57,051 bases of DNA, from contig NZ_JASEJT010000003.1 of assembly GCF_030077875.1 (NCBI RefSeq), positions 1-57,051 of the forward strand, given 5' to 3'. Each line of letters opens with the position of its first letter. Position 1 is the first letter of the stretch. This document shows positions 41,160 to 54,171 of the stretch, piece by piece. The stretch is from Mycoplasma phocimorsus (lineage in GTDB: Bacteria; Bacillota_I; Bacilli_A; Mycoplasmatales; Metamycoplasmataceae). The notes beneath the pieces were generated by a model. It searched no databases. It saw nothing but the letters and a program-made list of their open reading frames with translations, and was not told the DNA's origin. Position numbers and translations under genes: made by a program.

Positions 41160-42512
41160 TTATTTAACAAACATTTTTGTAAGTGTTTTAATTAAAACTC
41201 CGGTGGGTACTCCATTTTGTTCTGCTGTACCTGCAATATCACAATGGGTGAAATTAACATCTTGTGCAAACTCTTTAAGAAACATTGCTGCAGAACATGA
41301 TCCGCCCATGCCGCTTAAATCAGTATTAATTAAATCGGCAACTTGAGAATTTTTAATATTTTTTGCAAATGCATCATTAAAGGGCATTCTTCAAATTAAT
41401 TCGTTTGCGCTTTTTGCTGCTTCTTTAATTTCAATTCATGTTTGATCGCTTGTACTTCAAATTCCTGTATATGTATGACCAAAAGCTGATAAAATTGCTC
41501 CTGTTAATGTGGCAACATCAAGAACTTTTGTGGCATTTAAGCGTCTTATAGCATATGTAATGCCATCTGCCATAACAAGTCTTCCTTCAGCATCAGTATT
41601 ATTAATTTCTACAGTTTTTCCATTCATTGATGTTCATACTGAATCAGGAAGAGATGCATCACCATTAACTCTATTATCTGTAATACATAAAACGGCTGAA
41701 ACGTTAGCTTTAGGTTGTAATTGAGATATTGCCATAACTGCGGAAGCAACTATTGCCGCTCCAGACATATCAAACTTCATGCCTAACATACTTCTGCTAG
41801 GTTTTAAAGAATAACCGCCTGAATCAAATGTTATACCTTTGCCTACGAAAACCATTTTTTCATTAGAATCTGGATTCCCTTTATACTCTAATACAACTAC
41901 TCTAGGCTCATACATACTTCCTTTATTAACAGAAAGAAGCAGCCCCATTTTTTCTTTTTCTATTTCTTTTTTATTTAATACTTTAACAGTTAAATTTTTT
42001 ACTTTTAAATCAGTTACTTGCTTAACGATTTCATCAGCCATAACTTCTGAATTCAAAATATTAGGGGTCATAATTTGTAAATTTCTTGCAAACTTAACTT
42101 GTTTTGCAATAATTTTAACTTCATTAATTTTTTCTTCATCTAAATCTGTATTAATAAGTAATGAATGATTTGATGCATCTTGTTTTTTTGTTTTTAAGTT
42201 TCAAATTTCTTCATTATATGCATTAGCTTCAATAAAAATTGCTGCTACAGTTGTAGGACAAATTTCTTTTGTTGTAAAACTTTTAACATCAATTTGAAAG
42301 TTTCTAATTTTGTTTTTCACAATAATATTTACTATGTTTGTTAATGATTCTATTGTAAATTTTTGTTTATCACCTAAAAAAATATATGCTTCATTTTCTG
42401 AAATATATTCAGTAATACTTCCAAACTTGTCAATTAATTTTTCTTTTTCTTGTGAATCAAATGTTCCTTTAAGTAACATTTTATCTTTTATTATTTCTTT
42501 TGTAATAACCAT
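41160..42512 (-). CDS. pepA: Leucyl aminopeptidase, M17 family
   Basis: 450 residues with UGA as Trp. Cytosolic di-metal aminopeptidase supplying amino acids from peptides. The C-terminal catalytic domain has [16 protein letters not shown] (Lys and metal ligand), [13 protein letters not shown], and the M17 signature [13 protein letters not shown]. The N-terminal domain (to about 150) is poorly conserved, as usual. AAGGAG precedes the ATG at 42512. It is 26 bases downstream of thiI, on the same strand, possibly co-transcribed. Confidence 0.95.
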
Positions 42513-42538
42513 GTTATCTCCTTAGTATTAATTTTATT

Positions 42539-43684
42539 CTATTTATCTGTTATTTTTAAAATTTCAATGTCATTTTCTAATAATGATTTTTCAAGATCAT
42601 TGAGCATTGAAAGTTCTTCTTCTAGTTTTTGAGCTTCAAATAGCGTTGGTTTGATTATTGGTTTTTCAGGTGCAAAAAGCTCACATGTTTCATTGGCTTT
42701 TTCAATGGAAATATCATATGTTCCTATTTCCTTTGCAATATTAATTGTCTCTATTTTATCATTAGTTAATAAAGGACTAAATATTGGAAATGAACATACA
42801 TTTCTAATTACATTAATTGATTCAAGGGTTTGACTTGCTACTTGACCAATATTATCACCATTAGCAATTGCTAAATATTTATCTTTTTTACAAATTTGTT
42901 CGGCGATTCTGTAAAAGCTTCTTCTCATTAAATTAATTTTATAAGCTTGATTTGAAACTAAGCCTATATAGTTCATTAATGCAGAATAGTTTGCTAAGTA
43001 ATATTTAGCTTGAGGTTGATATCTATTTAATAATTTAATAACTCTCATCATTTTGTCAACAGTTTTTTCATCAGTTTGAGGTGGAGTAATAAAACTTAAA
43101 AAATCAACTTTTAACCCTCTTTTTATAAGCTTGAAAGCGGCCACAGGAGAGTCTATACCTCCGGATAAAAGACACAAAACTTTTCCTGAAACTCCAACTG
43201 GTAGACCTCCTAATGCTTGAATAGAATTTTCAAATACAGCAATGCTTTCTCTTCTTACTTCAATATTAATTTGAATATCTGGATTATGAACATCGACTTT
43301 TCAATTTGAATTTGTAAGAACAAATTTACCAAGCATATTATTGATTTGCATTGAATTATATTCAAATGATTTATTATTTCTTTTTGATGAAATTTTAAAA
43401 GTTTGAACATTGCTTTTTTCCTGAATAATTTTTAAAATATGATTCTTGACTAAATCTATATTCATTTCCAATAATGTCACTACTGAATAAGAACTAATTC
43501 CAAAAATATATTTTAGGCCATCTAAATTTTTTTTAGAATAGTCAATGTACATTCTGTCAAATTGAGCATTTACCTTTGTTTTTAACTGATTTTCAATATT
43601 TTCTTTTAGTATTTTTATAAAATGTTTACGATTTTTTCTTTTTAGAACTAATTCGCCATATCTAATTAATATTGTTTTATTCAT
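42539..43684 (-). CDS. thiI: tRNA 4-thiouridine synthase ThiI
   Basis: 381 residues with UGA as Trp. It adenylates U8 of tRNA for sulfur transfer. N-terminal ferredoxin-like and THUMP domains (TILIRYGELVLKRKNRKHFIKIL opens them), then the PP-loop LLSGGIDSPVAAFKLIKRG, and ANGDNIGQVASQTLESI, typical of ThiI. No rhodanese extension is present, as in Gram-positive ThiI. AGAGG lies before the ATG at 43684. The sulfur donor enzyme (NifS-like) is not next to it. Confidence 0.95.
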
Positions 43685-43744
43685 TAATACCTCTTTATAT
43701 AATAAAATAAAAAATTTTTATTACCATTTGGTAAAATTATAAAG

Positions 43745-43880
43745 CATATACAGCAGATTAATATTTAAAAGTGATTTAAAGTTTGTAAAGAGTTGAAAGT
43801 AGAGAAGCTGATAATTGAAATCATTAAACTTTAAATATGTTTAAAGAATTAATCCCTTTTATGCATAGAAAGGAAACAAT
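43745..43880 (+). promoter_or_regulatory. rpsD 5' leader, possible autoregulatory region
   Basis: A relatively purine-rich stretch (AAGAGTTGAAAGTAGAGAAGCTG, read in parts, about 43789-43812) is followed by ATTGAAATCATTAAACTTTAAA, which can pair back on upstream TTTAAAGTTTG. S4 leaders regulate translation in several Gram-positives. This is only a suggestion from position and pairing. Confidence 0.3.
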
Positions 43881-44480
43881 ATGTCAAGATATAGAGGTCC
43901 TGTATTTAAAAAATCAAGACGTTATGGTTTTTCAATCCTTGAAAGCGGAAAAGAATTTGCTAAAGGTAGAAAAAGAGAATACGCTCCTGGTCAACATGGA
44001 CAAAAAAGAACAAAACTTTCAGACTACGGTCTACATATGTATGAAAAACAAAAACTTAAATTTACATATGGATTAACAGAAAAACAATTTAGAAAAACAT
44101 TTGATAAAAGTAGTAAATTATCAGGTATTGCTGGTACAAACTTCTTACAAATGTTAGAAGCAAGATTTGATAACATTATTTATCGTGCTGGTTTAGCACA
44201 AACAAGAAGACAAGCAAGACAACTTGTAACACATGGTCATTTCTTATTAAATGGTAAAAAAGCAAACATCCCTTCAATTAATGTTCAACTAGGCGATGTT
44301 ATTGAATTGAAAGAAGCTTCAAGAAAAAATGTACAAATTTTAGAATCAATTGAACAAAGAAAAGCTTCAGACTGATTGACAGTAAAAGAATTTAAAATTA
44401 CATTTGATCGTCTACCAGAACGTAAAGAACTACATAAAGATATTAATGAAGCATTAATTGTTGAGTACTACAACAAATAG
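43881..44480 (+). CDS. rpsD: 30S ribosomal protein S4
   Basis: 199 residues with one UGA Trp. Primary 16S rRNA binder. [53 protein letters not shown] and the S4 domain [41 protein letters not shown] are typical. GAAAGGAA precedes the ATG. The 140-base leader may hold a regulatory structure (see the leader entry). Followed by rpmE after 10 bases. Confidence 0.98.
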
Positions 44481-44490
44481 GAAATAAGTT

Positions 44491-44697
44491 ATGAAAAAAG
44501 ATATTCACCCAAAATATTTCTCAGTTGAAACAAAATGTTCAACATGTGGAAAAGAATTTACATTTGGTAGTTCAAAATCAAAAATTACAATTGACGTTTG
44601 TTCAGGATGTCATCCAGTTTATACAGGAGATAGAACTAAAAATAAAGCAACAGGTAGAGTTGAAAGATTCAAACGTATGTACGAAGGTAAAAAATAA
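44491..44697 (+). CDS. rpmE: 50S ribosomal protein L31
   Basis: 68 residues. MKKDIHPKYF, then zinc-type cysteines CSTCGKEFTFGSSKSK and VCSGCHPVYTGD (CxxC plus CxxC), so the zinc-binding C+ form of L31. TAGGAAAT precedes the ATG. In an operon with rpsD; a hairpin follows. Confidence 0.97.
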   Translation: MKKDIHPKYFSVETKCSTCGKEFTFGSSKSKITIDVCSGCHPVYTGDRTKNKATGRVERFKRMYEGKK

Positions 44698-44708
44698 TTT
44701 ACTAAAAA

Positions 44709-44730
44709 GCGGGTCCAGGCCTGTTTTTTT
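44709..44730 (+). terminator. Terminator of rpsD-rpmE
   Basis: GCGGG-TCCAGG-CCTGT stem with two GU pairs and a T7 tail. Confidence 0.6.
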
Positions 44731-44873
44731 ATTTAATTTTAAATAAAAATTATTAAAGTCAATTGACTTTAATAAATCATTTAAATTTTCTTGCTTAAAG
44801 ATTTTGCTCTTATTTGTATCGGCATATTGTATTTTTTTATTGCATTTATAATCAACTAAATATAATTTGAAAT

Positions 44874-45968
44874 ATGAATAAAAATAATAAATTAATCCCT
44901 ATATTGATTGATTTTGAAGGTATTTCATCTTTTTATGTAAATGTGCCATATATGTTTTCACTAGCATATAAAAATGGAGATAATGAATGAACTATTGTAT
45001 CTAAAATGATACCTTATGATAAAATGAACTCTAATAATTGAGCAGAATCAATGTTATTTGAATTAGAACAAATTATATTTAATCAGTTAAAAGTTACAAA
45101 TTGGAAAGAATTTAATAAGAAATTTTGTTTTTATGCATGATCTAATGAATATGAGAATTCTGTATTTAGAAAAATATTTGATAAAGAGGATGTTGTTATT
45201 AGTGCAGAGAATATGATTCCTGATAAAATTCAAATAGCATTAGATAATTTTAAGGATATAGAGAAGGATAATTATTTCGTTAAATTTAAGCATTCATTTT
45301 TATCGCAAAACAATTCAATAAAATCAATTTTGCCATCTTTTATTAATAGAGAGCTTAGAGATAAAGCATTACAACATGATGGAAGATTAGCAAGCATTTT
45401 AGGGTTTGTTAATCGTGAAATTAATGTTAATAAAAAATGAAAACATTTAAAAGGAGATGCTGTTCTTTGCACTTTAGAAGAAGAACTTTTTAAATATTCA
45501 ATAAGTGATATTAGAAGTATGATTTTATTATTTAATAAAGCTAATGAAATTCAGCATTATTATTATGAAATTAACAAAAACAAATTAATTATTTCATCAA
45601 ATAAACAAAAAATTAATATTTATGATAACTATATAGAACTTTTAAATGGTTTAGAAAAATATAATTTGCTTGGAGCTTATGGAGACTTGTCTCAAATGTT
45701 AACTTTGTTTTTTACTAAAAATAATATTGAAGAAAATGAAGAATCAAATATGATAATTCGTCTTTATAAGAAAATACTTAATACATCGAAATATAAAATT
45801 GTTGGTAGGGGCAAACATTTTGAAAAAAATAATGACTATGATACTTTGATTAAAGAATGTCAAGCTTTATGTAGAAAATGCCTTGATGCTAATGATGTTA
45901 TTTATGAAAAAATTAGGCAAAAAATTAGAAACAATAATTTAAAAATTAATTTGAATAGAGGATTTTAA
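44874..45968 (+). CDS. DUF2779-like protein, possible RNase H-fold nuclease
   Basis: 364 residues with UGA as Trp. The opening LIPILIDFEGISSFYVNVPYMFSLAY resembles the DFE motif at the start of DUF2779 domains, which belong to the DEDD/RNase H-like exonuclease fold. SFLSQNNSIKSILPSFIN then parallels the GSYSIKxVLPAL block; LQHDGRLASI parallels the DG-region; YSISDIRSMILLFN parallels the final Y-xxD-xxxM motif. The last third is Lys/Asn-rich and ends in basic residues. No signal peptide. TATAAT lies 7 bases before the ATG and there is no ribosome site. The family link is by motif pattern only, and a catalytic role is inferred. Confidence 0.55.
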
Positions 45969-46029
45969 ATAGACATCGCGGTGTTTATTTTTTATTTTCT
46001 CACATTAATTTTTAATAAAATTAATATAA

Positions 46030-47439
<1,410 letters not shown>

Positions 47440-47451
47440 TAATTAAATTTT

Positions 47452-47479
47452 AAAACACTTCGTAAGGGGTGTTTTTTTG
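47452..47479 (+). terminator. Terminator of eno
   Basis: ACACTTC-GTAA-GGGGTGT stem with T7 tail. Confidence 0.8.
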
Positions 47480-47497
47480 ATAATTGTTAAAAATAAA

Positions 47498-47522
47498 AGA
47501 TAACACACTGTATGTGTTATCT
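47498..47522 (-). terminator. Terminator of the pgsA operon
   Basis: A perfect 10-bp stem AGATAACACA/TGTGTTATCT directly after the pgsA stop, followed on the minus strand by TTTATTTTT. Confidence 0.85.
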
Positions 47523-47524
47523 AA

Positions 47525-48154
47525 TTAGTTTTTATATAAGTATTTTCAGCCTGTTTTTGCATAAATTGCGCCAGATATAATACTTAGAATTACACCGATT
47601 ATTAATGGAGTATTAAAAATATTAATAAATAAAAACTTATAATCAATATTAATTATCTCTGTATCAATAATTTTTCAACTATTAGAATTAATTGCTGTAA
47701 ATGCGCTCATTACAAATATTATTCCTATTGAAACAACAACTGTTTTTATTTTTCCTCATTTGTTTGCTGCAACGCTAACATTATTTTTTGCTAAAACAAC
47801 TCTAAATCCATCAACTATCATATCTCTTAAAATTAATATTACAGTAATTCAAACAGGAACTATGTTAGCAGTACTTAGTAAAATTAGTGCCGCATTCGTA
47901 ATTATTTTGTCAGCAAGTGGATCTCATAATTTACCAAACTCACTTACTGCATTATATTTTCTTGCAATATAACCATCTAAAAAATCTGTTAGCATTGCAA
48001 AAATAAAAATTCCTAATGAAGCCGCTAGTAATGATCTAGATAAAATTGGATACTCTTTAAAATCATTAATTTGATTAAATCAAAGCATTAAAGCTAAAAA
48101 TGGTATAACAAGTATAATTCTAAAAACAGTTAAAATGTTAGGTAATTTTTTCAT
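47525..48154 (-). CDS. pgsA: CDP-diacylglycerol-glycerol-3-phosphate 3-phosphatidyltransferase
   Basis: 209 residues with UGA as Trp. Membrane enzyme making phosphatidylglycerol phosphate. The CDP-alcohol phosphatidyltransferase motif [24 protein letters not shown] follows the rule DGxxAR(8)GxxxDxxx[18 protein letters not shown] is the usual N terminus, and four to six hydrophobic spans are present. The ATG overlaps the stop of the upstream gene by one base (TAATG). Last gene of a four-gene minus-strand group. Confidence 0.95.
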
Positions 48155-48696
48155 TATTTAATTTCCTTAATAGTTTTTACTTTTTTTAACTTTTTAGATT
48201 TGGGTGCTTTCATTTCTACTTCTAAAAGTTGTTTGGCTTTTTCCTCAACAACAACATATTCTTTCTTAAATCATTTTACTGATTCATCGCATCTTTTTTC
48301 TCACATATTGCTTTTTTCTTCATATAAAGCCATAAAGTGGATTGCAAAATCATGATACATTTCATCTTTAGAAAAAACATTTCTATACATTTCACTTCTA
48401 TCTATTAATTTTAACGTGTCCTTTGCTATGTTAGTAATTTCACCCATTTTATAATCACCAATAGAAACAATAAATTCTTGTAATAATTTATCATTACTCA
48501 ATATTAACTCATAAATTTCATTAATAAATTTTCTATAAGTATCTGAACACAACTTTTCAAATTCTGCTTTTTCTTTCAATATTTTCTTTTTTCTTAGTTT
48601 TTCTGTAACAAATTGATATGCTACAAATCCTATTAATCCTAATATTGCTATTGAAACAATAATTAGCATTGTTTTATTTTCTGCTAAAAATTTCAT
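48154..48696 (-). CDS. Membrane-anchored hypothetical protein upstream of pgsA
   Basis: 180 residues with two UGA Trp codons. One N-terminal membrane span (MLIIVSIAILGLIGFVAYQF) is followed by a long Lys/Glu-rich helical part (EKLRKKKILKEKAEFEKLC) and a very basic C terminus (KAPKSKKLKKVKTIKEIK). The bulk should lie in the cytosol. Coupled to pgsA by a one-base overlap. No family is recognised with confidence; similar small anchored proteins occur near pgsA in other mycoplasmas. Function unknown. Confidence 0.6.
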
Positions 48697-48708
48697 TATT
48701 TCTCAATT

Positions 48709-49530
48709 CTAAATGAATTTGTTTTCTTTTAAAAATCTATATGGGCCATCTTCTTTAGGAGAATCGCAAATGTAATCAGCAACCTTATTGATTGTATCTA
48801 TAGCATAATCCTTACCTTGTACTGCAATACCAATTCCAGAGTGTTGAATCATTTTAATATCATTTGAACCATCACCAAAAGCCATTACATTTTCAAGAGT
48901 AAGTCCTAAATGTTTAGCTAATCAATCTAATCCAGTTCATTTATCAACATTTTTATTAGAAATAAATGTTCCTCTTGTTCATGTTGATGTTATTGAAAGA
49001 GGTAAATGTGTTTCCTTAATAACTTGTTCTACCTTGTTATATTGTAAAGGATCTGAATGTGTTAATGCGATAATAGAAATTGTATCTGGATTTATGATAT
49101 TATAATCAAGTGGTTTTAAAAAATCAACTCATTGCTTCATAAATCAGTTTGTTGTATCTAAAGTTTTTGAAATATATAAATGTTTATCATCACATAAATA
49201 ACCGGAATCAACTACATCTAATAATTTAGGCATAATTATTTTTACATGCTCTAAATTAATATAATCATTGTAAATTTCTTTTTTTTGTTTTACATCATAA
49301 ACAAATATTCCATTTGCACCAATAAAATAATCTACTTCTTCAAATAAATCTAATTTATCGCCTATAGTTATATAGTTTCTACCTGTTACAAGTGCAACTT
49401 TATATTCTTTTTCCTTTAATGTATCTAACATTTGTAAAACATTTTCTTTTACAGAATGTTGACCATATTCTATTAATGTTCCATCAATATCGAAAGCTAT
49501 TAACTTTATCTTTTTAAATTTATTATCCAT
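48709..49530 (-). CDS. Cof-type HAD hydrolase
   Basis: 273 residues with UGA as Trp. Class IIB haloacid-dehalogenase phosphatase. Motif I LIAFDIDGTLI (nucleophile Asp and acid Asp), motif II VALVTGRN, the cap domain in the middle, motif III Lys in NKNVDKWTGLDWLA and motif IV VMAFGDGSNDIKMI. Such enzymes dephosphorylate sugar phosphates, FMN or related metabolites; the exact substrate cannot be read. AAAAGGAAAC precedes the ATG. Confidence 0.92.
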
Positions 49531-49546
49531 TACGTTTCCTTTTCTT

Positions 49547-50431
49547 TCATAATATAAATAGTGGTATCACTATTAAAGAAATGAATATTGCAAGCACAAC
49601 TAGCGAAATTATTAAACACGCTTTATGTAATTGTTTAGTATTTGATTTTTCTTGATATGAACTTATGTTATTTGGAACATAAGATTCTACTAATTTCATT
49701 TTTTTGTAATTATAAATATATTTGATAATTGCTAAAACTGTTATCACTGCTAAAAAAACCGAAAATCCTACTATTAAAACTACTGTGCTACCAAAAGTAT
49801 TATTTAGAATATTATGTCAGTCTATTTTTGTATAAAAATTAGAGCCTATTTCTCCAATTTCTCATATTCCTTCATTTTTATAGTAAAGCAATGAAACAAT
49901 TCCAATAAAAATTAGAATATAAACATTTAATCAGGTGGTAAGTCAAATATTTATTATGTTTGACCTTGATGATTTTATATATACTTCTCCAACAAATGTT
50001 GGTGTAACTGTAGAATCTATTTTTCCATCTTTAAAGCTGCTTATTTGATTATTAACTGAATTTTTATATATTGCACTTAAAGCTATTTTTGCACTTGAAA
50101 TAATAGTCATAGCGCTTGAAGGCATATATCAGCCTCAAGTTGTATTTTTAATATTAAATGAAGTAAAAAATACACCTATTGCTTGAAGAATAATATAACT
50201 TATAGAAATCAATAAAATTATAACATTAAATATAATTTTAATATTACTGGTTCATACTTCTGAATTATGTAATTTATATAATGCTGCTGGCATTTTATAT
50301 TCTTTAGCTCTTAATTCATCTCTTTTTGAAATGTCAAAATCATAATTATTAGTATCTTGTGAAGCTGTAATCGTTACGACTTTAACATCATCTTTTTTTT
50401 CGCCTTTTTCCTCGTCTTTATATATATTCAT
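49547..50431 (-). CDS. Multi-span hypothetical membrane protein
   Basis: 294 residues with several UGA Trp codons. A hydrophilic N terminus of about 60 residues (MNIYKDEEKGEKKDDVKVV) is followed by four hydrophobic spans: NVIILLISISYIILQAIGVF, WLNVYILIFIGIVSLLYY, VVLIVGFSVFLAVITVLAII and ACLIISLVVLAIFISLIVIP. The loop between spans 1 and 2 is long (about 70 residues). No known family motif. The ATG is 6 bases from a TAAAAT with no ribosome site, divergent from pth with just 49 bases between. Confidence 0.7.
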
Positions 50432-50437
50432 ATAAAT

Positions 50438-50474
50438 ATTTTAATAAAAAATATCGATAATTAATATATATAAT
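50438..50474. promoter_or_regulatory. Overlapping divergent -10 elements of two probable leaderless genes
   Basis: Minus-strand TAAAAT (50443-50438) lies 6 bases before the ATG of the membrane protein gene. Plus-strand TATAAT (50469-50474) lies 6 bases before the pth ATG. The two promoters must share the 49-base spacer, so the -35 zone of each falls near or on the -10 of the other. Confidence 0.55.
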
Positions 50475-50480
50475 TTTAAT

Positions 50481-51044
50481 ATGAAATTAATAATTGGTTT
50501 AGGTAATCCCGGAAATGAATATGAAAATACAAGACATAATATTGGGTTTTCTGTTGTTGATGCTTTTTTAAAGCAACATAAAATTGAACTTGATAAAGAG
50601 AAATTTAATGGAGTCTTTTATAAGGGGTCTGATTTTGTTGTAGCCAAACCATTAACATATATGAATAAATCTGGTAAATTTGTTAAAGACATAGCTAAGT
50701 TTTTTAATATTGATATTGCTGATATTTTAATAATTCATGATGAAATTAATTTACCGGTAGCAAAAGCTGGTTTGCTTGTTAATGGAAGTAGTGGTAATCA
50801 TAATGGCATTAAAGATATTATGAATGAATTTAAAATATCAACATTAAACAGATTAAAAATTGGTGTTGGCTTTAATAATAAATTTAGACTAAAAGATTGG
50901 GTTTTATCAAAATTTAAACTTGATGAACTTGAATTATTAGATAAAAATATGTTTAAGTATATTGATGCTATTAATTGCTTTTTATATAATGATATTTATT
51001 TTGCTATGAATCTTTATAATCATAAACTAAAAGAAAATGAATAA
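50481..51044 (+). CDS. pth: Peptidyl-tRNA hydrolase
   Basis: 187 residues. Recycles peptidyl-tRNA. [27 protein letters not shown] contains Asn10 and the catalytic His20; [17 protein letters not shown] and [14 protein letters not shown] (Asp93) and [12 protein letters not shown] (Asn of the GHNGL motif) follow. The ATG has no Shine-Dalgarno. Its end overlaps tilS by 8 bases, the conserved pth-tilS-ftsH order. Confidence 0.96.
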   Translation: MKLIIGLGNPGNEYENTRHNIGFSVVDAFLKQHKIELDKEKFNGVFYKGSDFVVAKPLTYMNKSGKFVKDIAKFFNIDIADILIIHDEINLPVAKAGLLVNGSSGNHNGIKDIMNEFKISTLNRLKIGVGFNNKFRLKDWVLSKFKLDELELLDKNMFKYIDAINCFLYNDIYFAMNLYNHKLKENE

Positions 51045-51894
51045 AAAATTGCTTGCTGTAAGTGGTGGGCCTGACTCAATGTTTTTGCTTAACAAATATA
51101 AAAATGAAGATATTGTTGTTGCTCACGTTAACTATAATAAAAGAGATGATAGTTGAGTTGATGAACAAATTGTTCGTAATTTTTGTTTAAAACATAATAT
51201 AAATTTAGAAGTTTTAAATATTGAAAAAAATCATAATTATAAAGGTAATTTTCAAGAAGAAGCTAGAAATATTCGCTATCAATTTTTTTATAAAATTTAT
51301 AATAAATATCAATGTAGTGAACTTCTTGTGGCACACCATTTAGATGACTTTTTAGAAACGTGTTTAATGCAAGAAGAAAAGCATGTTGAGCCGTTGTATT
51401 TCGGTATTTCTGAAAGAATTTTTAATTTTAATATGAATATTTTTAGGCCGTTGCTTTTTAGTTTTAGGAAAGCTGACATAATAAGATTTTTAAATACTGA
51501 AAATATTAAATTTGCAATTGATACTTCTAATGAAAAGCCTATTTATAAACGTAATGAAATCAGAATAAAAATTAAACAAATGTCTGATGAAGAATTTAGA
51601 CAAAAAATTATGTATTTTATTAATAAAAACACTCAAAATAAATTAATTCTTGAAAATATTAATAGAGAATTTAATATTTGAAAATCTTCAAATTTTGATT
51701 GTGCAATATTTAAAAACTTTAAATACCAAAATCAATTAATTTTTAAATTAATTCATATAAAGTTCAAAAATATTGAATTAAGTAAAAATAAAATAAATTC
51801 AATAAAACAATTTATTTGTTCTGCAAAACATACTTCAAGTTTTTTACTAAAAAATTACATATATTTAAAAAAGCAAAAAAACTATATAATTTAA
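51037..51894 (+). CDS. tilS: tRNA(Ile)-lysidine synthase
   Basis: 285 residues with UGA as Trp. Makes lysidine at C34 of tRNA-Ile(CAU), allowing AUA decoding. PP-loop [43 protein letters not shown] and [13 protein letters not shown] are the family blocks. Shorter than the 400-plus residues of many bacteria, lacking most of the C-terminal domain, as usual in mycoplasmas. Coupled to pth. AUA codons are frequent in the window, consistent with need for this enzyme. Confidence 0.94.
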
Positions 51895-51916
51895 TTTATT
51901 AAATTAAGGAGAATTT

Positions 51917-54031
51917 ATGAATAATAATAAGCGTAATATTATTAAGTGAGTAATTATCATCTTATTAATATTGACTGTTGTTGGTATTTTTGTGCAAAGA
52001 AATTTCTTTTATAATACTGCTTTTGCAATCAAGGATACAAATCAGTTTCAAACAGCATTAGTTGAAAATGCTAAAAAAGAAGATGATGAATATTTTATTA
52101 AAAATATTTATATAGATAATGATAGAACAGTTACATTGACTTTTAATAAAGAATTGCCTGTAGAAGGAGCTTTAAAAGGTCATTCAAAAGTTAAGTTTGA
52201 AAACTGAACAAGATTTGAAACCTTCTTTTCAGGTAAAAGAGGATCAAATTACGAGATTGGTAGTGAATTAGCTAAAATTATTAATAATCCCAAAATTACT
52301 GCTAAAAGCACATGAAATGATCTTATTGAATCTGCTTTAACAAATACTAAATTAGGTCAAAAAGGAATCTGACAAGAATCTCCTGCATTTGATAAGGTAC
52401 CATGATGAAGAAGTGTATTATTTTCATTATTGCCTGTTATATTATTAGGCCTATTAATGTACTGATTATATAGAAAACAAATGAACATTGTGAGTGGTCC
52501 AGGTACTCCTTCAAGCAATAAAGCTGTTAGAGTTAAATCAGATAAAAAATTTTCTGATGTTGCTGGAAATGATGAGGCTAAAGTTGAAGTGGAAGAATTA
52601 GTTGATTATTTAAAAAATCCTAAAAAATATGCTGCTGCTGGGGCAAGAATTCCTAAAGGTATTTTACTTGGTGGTCCTCCTGGTACAGGAAAAACTCTTC
52701 TTGCTAAAGCTACGGCTGGTGAAGCTAGTGTTCCTTTCTTCTTTATTGCTGCTTCAAACTTTGTTGAAATGTTTGTTGGGTTAGGGGCTAAAAGGGTTAG
52801 AGATATGTTTGCTGTCGCTAGAAAAGAATCTCCTGCAATTATATTTATTGATGAGCTTGATGCTATTGGTAGAAGAAGAGGATCTGGACTTGGTGGAGGA
52901 AATGATGAAAGAGAGCAAACTCTTAACCAAATCCTTGTAGAAATGGATGGTATTCAAGAAAATTCTGGAATTTTAATTATGGCTGCAACTAATAGAACTG
53001 ACATTCTTGATCCCGCGCTATTAAGACCTGGTCGTTTTGATAGAACTATTAATTTTACGCTTCCTGATATTAAAGCTAGAGAAGAAATTCTTAGATTACA
53101 TGCAAAAGGTAAAAGAATTTCTCCGGAAATTAAATTTGATAATGTTGCTAAAAGAACGCCTGGCTATTCAGGAGCCCAATTAGAAAATGTTATTAATGAG
53201 GCTGCTATTTTGTCAGTTAGAGAAAAAACTAATGTTATCACATCAAGTCAAATTGATGAGGCTATTGATAGAGTAATGTCTGGTCCTGCTAAGAAAAATA
53301 GAGTTATAACTAAAGAAGAGTTAGAAATGGTTGCATATCATGAAGCTGGTCATGCTGTTGTAGGTATTAAAGTTCCCGGAGCTAATAAAGTTCAAAAAAT
53401 TACTATTATTCCTCGTGGAAATGCTGGTGGTTACAACTTAATGCTTCCTGATAAAGAAAAATACAATGCTACTAAATCAGAGTTATTAGCAATGATAGCT
53501 TCGTTTATGGGTGGTAGAGCTGCTGAAGAAATTATTTATGGTAAAGAAAATATTTCTACTGGTGCTGGAAATGATATTGAAAAAGCTACATCTATTGCCA
53601 GAAAAATGGTTACCCAATATGGTATGTCTTCTTTAGGTCCTATTAAATATGAAGAAGATTCAGAAAATCCTTTTTTAGGAAGGGATTATGCTAAAAGCAA
53701 TTCATTAAGCTCAAAAATAGCTATTGAAATTGATGAAGAAGTAAGAAAAATTATTTTAGAAGCTCAAGAATTAGCTATTAAAACTATTAATGAAAATAGA
53801 GAATTGCATGAATTAATTAAAGTTGCTTTATTAGAAAAAGAAACAATTGTTAAAGAAGAAATTGACTATATTGCTACACATTTAAAACTTCCTCCTAAGG
53901 TAGATAAAAAAGCAGAAACTGCTAAAGAGTATTCATTTGAAGAATTAGTTTCTGAAATTGAAGCTGAATCTAAAGAATCATACAATCAAAATGTAGTTAT
54001 TAAGCAACCTGATATAACAAAAGAAAATTAA
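51917..54031 (+). CDS. ftsH: ATP-dependent zinc metalloprotease FtsH
   Basis: 704 residues with UGA as Trp. Membrane-bound AAA+ protease. TM1 ([15 protein letters not shown]), an external domain, TM2 ([19 protein letters not shown]), then the AAA module with [14 protein letters not shown] (Walker A), [15 protein letters not shown] (Walker B) and LLRPGRFD (SRH). The protease site is HEAGH, with a later Asp in [10 protein letters not shown]. An AAGGAG precedes the ATG. A large terminator follows. hpt, often between tilS and ftsH, is absent. Confidence 0.98.
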
Positions 54032-54054
54032 TAATTGTATTCAAATTAATATTA

Positions 54055-54105
54055 AACAATAACTTAATTTCTGTTAATACAGATAATAAGTTATTGTTTT
54101 TTTGT
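54055..54105 (+). terminator. Terminator of the pth-tilS-ftsH operon
   Basis: Stem ACAATAACTTA with TAAGTTATTGT, an inner TCTGT/ACAGA pair, then a T7 tail. Confidence 0.85.
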
Positions 54106-54171
54106 TAAAAGAGATTTTATACTTTTAAAGTTAAAGTCAAAAACTTGGAAAATTATCTTAGATTTCATATA

